DNA from: Numida meleagris
Taxonomy: Eukaryota; Chordata; Aves; Galliformes; Numididae
Direction: 5' to 3'
DNA: 64,000 nucleotides
Assembly (NCBI RefSeq): GCF_002078875.1
Contig: NC_034409.1
Span: forward strand, 107,246,935 to 107,310,934
The notes under the pieces are model-generated. The model worked only from the letters and a program-made list of their open reading frames with translations. It was not told where the DNA came from and searched no databases. Shown one piece after another: positions 57,114 through 64,000 of the stretch. Position 1 is the first letter of the stretch, and each line of letters begins with the position of its first letter. The position numbers and the translations under genes are program-made.

Positions 57114-60100
57114 AGTGTAGCCAGATGCCTGAAGAGCCAAGGTTCATACCACTTCTAGCAGAAATGCCAACCTGATCTTACATAAAATGCCAGAGAGGAA
57201 TAAATTCTTGTAATAGAATGTTTGTGCTGGCAATCATGTAAAGAAATGCACAAAACTTTAAGTCATTCAGCCATTTCACACCATGATTGTAACACAGACA
57301 TCACAAGGAAGTGGCAAACTTTTTTCTCAAGACCAAACAAGGGACTTATAGTGTTATTCCTGAAGTTTCTCAGACTCTGTTCACCTACTACACAGTAAGA
57401 GTTTCTACGCACAGTTCTCACCAACTTATTCTGTTTGCATTCATATTGTTGAAATAAACCAAGGGGATGTATATCCATACTTTGTTTAATCTCATATATT
57501 TAAGTGATTTAAGTTTTCTTGAGGGGAACAGAAAGTTTCCCAAGTGTTTGAAATTCCAGCATACCAGTCCTCCACCTCTCTGCCATACCAGTTGCTTTGC
57601 TGCACCCGTTCACTTGAACACTGTCTCTGGGAGAACTGTACAGATTTCTATACTATGAGCAGTGGTATTCATAGTCTTCAGGGACTCCTTTGTGTAAATA
57701 CTTTAAAGAAGACATGTAAGCACTCAGTTTCTCTATTAATAAAATCAGGGAAATGATACTTGGCAAAACCCTTGAGGCAGATATGCTGTAAAATATACCT
57801 AAATCTTGCTCGTAAAATGTTCTGAAAATCTCAAATGGCAGTTACCATGGAGATCCTGAGGCATTGAAGTCAAGCAACTTTGCCAGTTGCAAAGTACAGA
57901 CTTAGAAGGCTTGGAGTTTGCTCTGCTTATTTTGAATATTTTTAATGATTTTAATATTATTTTCTTGGCCATGAGAACTCTTGTTCTGTGCTGTCTACCC
58001 TTGAGTTGTTTTCAGCTTTGTGTTGTGAAGCTGTAATCTAGCTGTCACTTATGCTGTCACAACTGCTTGCTTGTAACTGTATGCATGTGGCCTTTCCTCC
58101 TTGCTTAAACACTTCAGTGATCCTCACTACCAACAGTGTGTCACCATGCAGGATGTCTAGGTCCTTAAGGGATTGGCATTGCCAACAAACTGGTAGAACT
58201 TTTCAAAGCCATAGCGATGGCAGTGAGCACTGGGTATTCAGTATTTCTATTAAATGACCAACGTCATTTAAAGTCCAAAAGTAAAAAAATTCATAGATGC
58301 TTGAAGGATACAAGAGGGAGCCTGTAGCCATAACTAGATTCAAATATGCAATCTAAAGAAAACGTTTAGATGCTGTGTCTGACTCTGGGTTTGTACTTTC
58401 TCAGGCTTATTTCCTTTGCAGGGCTCAGATATGAGTTTGAAAAATACTGTTGAAAGAACTGATGCTTTAATGAAGAGTCATCAGCTGAATCTCCTCGAAA
58501 TAACATAACTTTACTACATCTATGGTTTCTGGGAAAATCCTTGCTAGATAATATTTATGTATTTTGAAGGTTAGGGCCAGGTAAGGTCAGTGGAGAAGGT
58601 CTCCAAAATTCAGAAGGAGAGCTAGACATGTATTCAATTAACTGCGCTCCAAAGGGCAAATCATACTCTGTTAAAGAAATTGAGGAAAGAAAACAGTATT
58701 CTCAAAAGAACTGAAACGCAAAGAAATAACATCAGGAGACAAATCTGAGCTCTTGTTCTCATGCTAGAGACTACAGAGGAAGACAATAATAAGGAAGCAA
58801 AATCTTTGATTACAAGCAATCATGAAACTGACCAAAAACCAAGAATACCTGTGCCATCCTTCTCCTGTCAATTTGAGTAGGCCCCAGAAGAGTGATTTTA
58901 TATTACAGCTAAGCCCTTGCTGTTGCTCTATCTGATGTGCAGAAGGCTTCCTCACAAATAATGTTGGAACGGGCAGGGCTAGCAGAAGCCCAGCTGCCCT
59001 TGCCCTGCAGCTATATTAACCTAGAAAGGAGATTGAAGTCTTTCTCATTTTCCCATATACATACTACTTTGAGGATGATCATTCTGTTGTCACTTACCTG
59101 ATCTGTACCCTTATTTGCTGTCTGTATGCATGGAGGAAATCTCATCTTCTCTTTCTGGTCTTGACATCTAGATCTTGTGTGTGTCAGTGAGGCAGTGGAA
59201 AAGGCATGATTGGAGCCTTTCACTGCAAAAATAAGATTACAAACTTACACAAATATCTTTTCTGGACAAAAGGAAGTAACATTCTCAACAGTTAATTTTA
59301 TGCTTCTAAACAAAGGTGAACCAGGGAGAGAGATCATCTATTAGAACTCTTCATCTTTCACAGTACTTCTGTTTCTGTTATCTCACTTCCTGATTCTCTC
59401 TAAGGCAAGGACGTGTGAGAAGGAGGAGATCCAAGCAGCGTAATTTTGAGCCAGCTAATTTCTCTGGCCTTGTTGTTTAGGAGCAGTCCATAACTCTTCT
59501 ATTTAGGAATATTTGAATTGGTGATGATCTTTTACCATCTCCTTTTTCTCCTCCCATTATCTCAGGAAAAAAAAGAATAGACTTCTCTGTAAAACCTTGA
59601 CCTTGTGCCTTCTGTGTGGTTTCATGAAGCTAATTAACAACTCTTTAGGCAAAGGGCTATGGAAAGCTGGAATCCTCATCTTAGCCATGGAAGCATTCTG
59701 TGCATTATTTTGTAGCAGAGCTAATGGTTTACATGGGAAGGTATATAGGTACAAAAAAGGTGTGTAGGCAGGTAACCTAAAATTGGAGCAAGGCTTTCAT
59801 GCATAGTTATTGTCCAAGTCATGTAAAAGATGATAATTTAGAGGTCTTGCTGGCAAAAAATGCTACTCCATTGAAAGGTCTTTAACATTGTTTGCTGGCT
59901 TGAGAATAGAACTTTTGAGAAAAAAAAAATTGTTTTTGTGAAAAAAAAAAGCTCTGAGAACAGCACTGATTTTGACTATCAGGGAGAATTTATCGCAACA
60001 CATTTTTTGAAAATAGTGTTAAGCAGGTTTTATTTTGCCTTTACCATGTTGCATTTTAGATCATATCGCAATTTAATTCAGTAGGCAAATCAAAGGATTT

Positions 60101-63100
60101 AAATTCAGATAAGAGTCAAAACAAGGCCATTCAGTCTTCCTGCAATTGAAAGTTTAATTAAGAGTGAAAATAAATTTGTGTCACAGATTCTCTGGGGAGT
60201 GGCGACATTTCTGTCCTGAGTCAATATGGAGTAAAAGTTCAAAGCCTGAGCCCAAAGAGGCTAAAAAACTGTGTGGCTGATTTCTGGGGACAATGGCTGG
60301 TAAGAGGAGAAATTGAGTTATAAAATACTTTTCTCATAAAATTCATAAAACATTATCTGTAGCAAAAGTATGCTTATTAAATGAGTTCTTGGTTCCAATA
60401 TGCAGTAGGTGAGATAAAAGTCTTGATCACTAATCTAGATAAAGAGTATTGCAGTTCTGATTTTGGACTAGATGGAACGATCATAATGAGCTCAAAAGTT
60501 TTTGGACACATTTGCTGGTTTTGCACCATGAACTGTTTCACAGAAGATGCTGAAGCTGTGATATGGCGGTGCAGTCATGTCAATTTAATACCTGGGAGCT
60601 GCGAAGAAGGGCAGTCACACCCTCTTTATCCATTGCCCATATCCCATGCCTTATGTGCCCACTTCTTGTTTCAAATACCACGATTCTGTGGCCTCATGAA
60701 GAGCCAGCTCGCATGTAGGTCTTGTTAAAATGAATCCTTCAAAAAAGATAAACATTTTTGAGAAGAGCTTTCTGATAGACCAACCAACTCGGTCAACACC
60801 CTTTCATGGCTGCATTATTCAAATGATGCAAAACCAGACAGCAAGGGAACAGGACAGCCCTTTTCAGCAGCAGTTTCAGCTCAGCTATAACATCAAACCA
60901 TATATTGAACATAAGAAATCTCCTATTTGCTAATCCTGGCAGTATAAAACAACTGCCCCTCAATGAGTGGTCAGTTGTAAGCTTAGGATGCCTATATGCT
61001 CATACATGGAGGAGAAGTTGTCTTTTCTTCCAAGAGCAGTGATATGAATAGCCCACATTGTGAACATGAATTTTCATTTTGCAGAGAAGAGATGGTTGTG
61101 GAGGACCTAGGAAATGAATTAATTGCACAGAACTCCAGTCAGGTTCTCCTGCAGTTCTCCCTGGCATCAGCTATATATCTGCATATACAGAAGGTTTAAC
61201 ATGCTCTATAAAGTCACAAGTGTTATACTCCAGAATGTAGATTTCCTACACATAGGGAACTTTTCAGTGTTGCTAGGAAGTTCTATTTAGAAAAAAAAAA
61301 AAAAAAAAAGTCTCATTCTTCTAATCCTGAAATACGTAGAGGGAAATAGACATCAAAATGTTGAGTATCAGTAGTCACGTTGACAGCAGCCTGCTCTCTG
61401 TGTGTCTAACATAATCCTTCTGTTGGTTTCTGAGAACAGAACTAGATATCCTGCAGAAAGCCTCAAAGGCAGCATGATCTTCCTTGAAAGTCACTGTTTT
61501 AGTTTTGCATGCCAGTTCTATGTAATGAACTTACATTGTTATTGCTGGCAATAATCCCTGGCTGAGCAACATCTATTTGAATTCTACCCTGGAAACCACA
61601 GCTAATTTCTTAATTCTCACCTGTGGTTTATGATTAACACGGATATTTGTTCTCTGGCAGTAGGCTATTGGATGTGTTTCTGAAGCAGATGCTGTGTGAG
61701 TGATGCTGCTTGGTGGAGAACTGGACTTTCTTGTTTAGAATCGTTTTCTATTCTTCCCTTTCCTGGCCAGAAAGAAAGAGACGATTTTTCTACACAGTGT
61801 TATGCAGTACTGTGTTACAGATCTTTTGATATAGCTACGACCAAGTTTGTCTGCTTTTTAAAGCCTCAAAATCCCACCGAAACAAAGGTCTTCAGTATTC
61901 GTATTTCTTCCATTCTAAATTTCTGATCACTAGAATGACAGTAAAATGCTTCTCAACATGAACATCACAGTTTTGCAAATCCAGGAGGTAAATAAAAGAG
62001 ATATCTTGTCCTTGTTAGTCCCCTTCTTGTTTCTGTCTGGATTTCTTTTCAAACCAAGACCATGATTTTTCTTAGCCTGATGGTGCTGCATTTTGGATAG
62101 TTGGGTATGGGGAGATGGAAGTCAAAAGAGTTCAAGGCTCCTGGGAACTGTTTCTCTCAATTAGGTCTTTTGGGTTTTTGTTGTGATTTTACAGTCAGGA
62201 GCCAGAAATGTTCTATCATATAGGGGCCACTGCGTTTCCTTCTCCTGAGCATTTCAGAAATGGTAGCATGTTTTGATGTAATCTGGCCTGAGAACTCATA
62301 AATGGCTTTTCTAAGCAGTAGAAAATATGTTTCGTATCACAGAAGATGATTCTGGGCAAGCAAGTTAATGAGGGCTATATTTTGCCCTTTTTTCAATAGG
62401 GACAGAAGACTCTGGTTGGCAAGGACATTGATGCTCAAACATTGTTAGTAGATGAGTAGGACCTGCATAGGCTGTGGGAGAAGGTTAGGTCTAAATTAGT
62501 GATTGCTAAGAAAACATCTGACTGTGTTGGGAGTTCCTACAACAAACAAAGCATGAAGCTGAAATCTGCTATGCAACCTCACATGAAAGAACAACAGTAC
62601 CATTTCCTTGGTTCATTTCAAGGACTGTTTGCCTTGGTCTCACTTCCCTGTCAAAGGAAAACCAAAATGAAAAGAAGTTAAGAAAACATACCCGCTTCAG
62701 CAAAATCTAAGACTTATGTAGTTACAGATGTGCTAGGTCTTGGAAGTTTGAGAGGTCCTCAAATAAGTAATGGTCCCCTTTCATTAGGTCTGTGACACTA
62801 ACTGTATCACATAGGGTATTCTCGATGGAAAGCCAGAGTGACCATTCCAATAACAGTGAAACAGGTTATTCTACTCTCATTTATATCTTTCATTTCCTCA
62901 TTCTTTCCTAAAAAAAAAAAAAAAAAAAAAGGTGAGTATGGTGGAGAATTAGTGTCCTAACTTGTGTGATTAGGAAAACAGAACCCATTTAGTTTCAAAG
63001 AAGCAAAAGGATGAAAAAGAATGAAAACCACCCAGGGAGATGGAGGAGAAAAGGAAGACACACAGAACAATACTTTTTACAATTGAAGCATAAGAGGTTA

Positions 63101-64000
63101 CAGATTAAAGGCCAACTAATCTGAATACACGTAATACAAGAAACACCCCTCCACCCCACTCCAGGCAGGTAGTGCAGAACTTCAGTCACATTCACAGCTC
63201 TGGCCGTGCCAGCAGTGGCAGCATCCCCCAGAGACGCACGTATTAACTCCCTCTGAACTGCAGAGTAAGAGAGAACCCTTCTACACTGCAAAGAGCCACA
63301 AGTGCTCTGAGTGTTGAGCAGCATTCCTCTAAGCACTTGGTGGCTGAAAACAAACATGAGCCAGGAAAAGGTATAAAAAATACGAGATAACGTAAATGTT
63401 TAAGTCACTGATGAGCCTCTAGGCACAGAAAAGTGTGGAGTTTCTATCATTAACAGTCACTGAAGTGAAGGAAAGTGGGTGTGGTCTCATCGGGATGAAG
63501 ATGGAACGCAGGGCAGATGACCAACAGTATCTCCTGCGTATCATTAGGAGGAGCTTGCTTAATAAAGAAAATTTGGAAAAACGCAGCTTAGAATGAGAGG
63601 GTTATTTAGTATTTTCCACCTAGCTCAAAGAGGTGAACTAGCAGAGATGCACTACTATTTGTAGTAATTTGGTATTCTAATCCAATACAAATCCAAGTTA
63701 TTACCTCAATAATTACTCCTAAAATATTTCAAAATACGGAAAATATTTGCAGAGGGAAGTTGTATCTCCAGATTAGAGTTAGGCTTTTGGGCTCAAGGCA
63801 ACACAGGTCTGTATCTTAGTCACGCATGACCCATGCACAAGGTTGTTAAAGTGTCCTGCTCATCAAATATGAAAGTGTTTGGGTGTGATGCACTGCACAT
63901 GAATTCCATAAGTCTTTCCTTTTGACGCACTGGACTTTGAATCAAATTCTGCCTTTGTTCTACTATAAAAACGCAAGCATACTTCAACTGAAAACTTTGG
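57114..64000. other. Intergenic, anonymous
   Basis: AT-rich, no CR1 recognised in nearly 7 kb. Poly-A runs at 61291-61309 and 62910-62930. An open stretch of 115 codons at 60381-60728 and one of 120 codons on the minus strand at 62995-63357 have no domain I can name. No coding exon of ABCG1, the gene expected downstream, is visible. Confidence 0.6.

Noticed and set aside
1..64000. A bacterial or phage system, CRISPR array, tRNA or rRNA gene
   Set aside because: Spliced gene structure, CR1 repeats and codon layout show a bird nuclear genome; no such elements are present.

Overview
The window is vertebrate nuclear DNA, almost certainly from a bird. It carries at least 18 fragments of CR1, the dominant LINE of bird genomes, with the typical avian 3' end (repeats of ATTCTATG). 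The CR1 mix fits a galliform such as chicken, turkey or quail, but I cannot fix the species. It holds no operons, CRISPR arrays, prophage or tRNA/rRNA genes, and I found no undescribed multi-gene system.

Positions 2-40662 are one multi-exon gene on the plus strand. I identify it as UMODL1 (uromodulin-like 1), open at its 5' end because the signal peptide and the start of the EMI domain lie upstream of the window. I placed 20 coding exons by hand. All are bounded by AG and GT, except one GC donor and one weak GT donor, and every junction keeps frame. The joined reading frame is 1328 residues plus a stop. Domain order is: EMI end, WAP, SEA-like, EGF, Ser/Asn linker, FN3, SEA, EGF, mucin-like Ser/Thr/Pro block, SEA, EGF, Ser/Thr/Pro linker, ZP domain, transmembrane helix, short cytoplasmic tail. 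The product should be a cell-surface or shed glycoprotein of the uromodulin/zona pellucida-domain class. Residue numbers below count from the first complete codon (position 2).

The introns hold ordinary intron sequence, CR1 fragments (minus strand in the first 16 kb, plus strand from 24 to 39 kb), short simple repeats and one 37-bp strictly alternating purine-pyrimidine tract. The 3' UTR seems to contain a further intron and ends near an AATAAA at 41005, directly before a CR1 fragment.

From about 41.0 kb to 64 kb I see no convincing gene, only CR1 pieces (one keeping decayed reverse-transcriptase coding), A/T runs and anonymous sequence. In human the next gene downstream of UMODL1 is ABCG1; none of its coding exons is recognisable here. 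A minus-strand open stretch at 41578-42119 is the only non-UMODL1 coding candidate I find worth testing.
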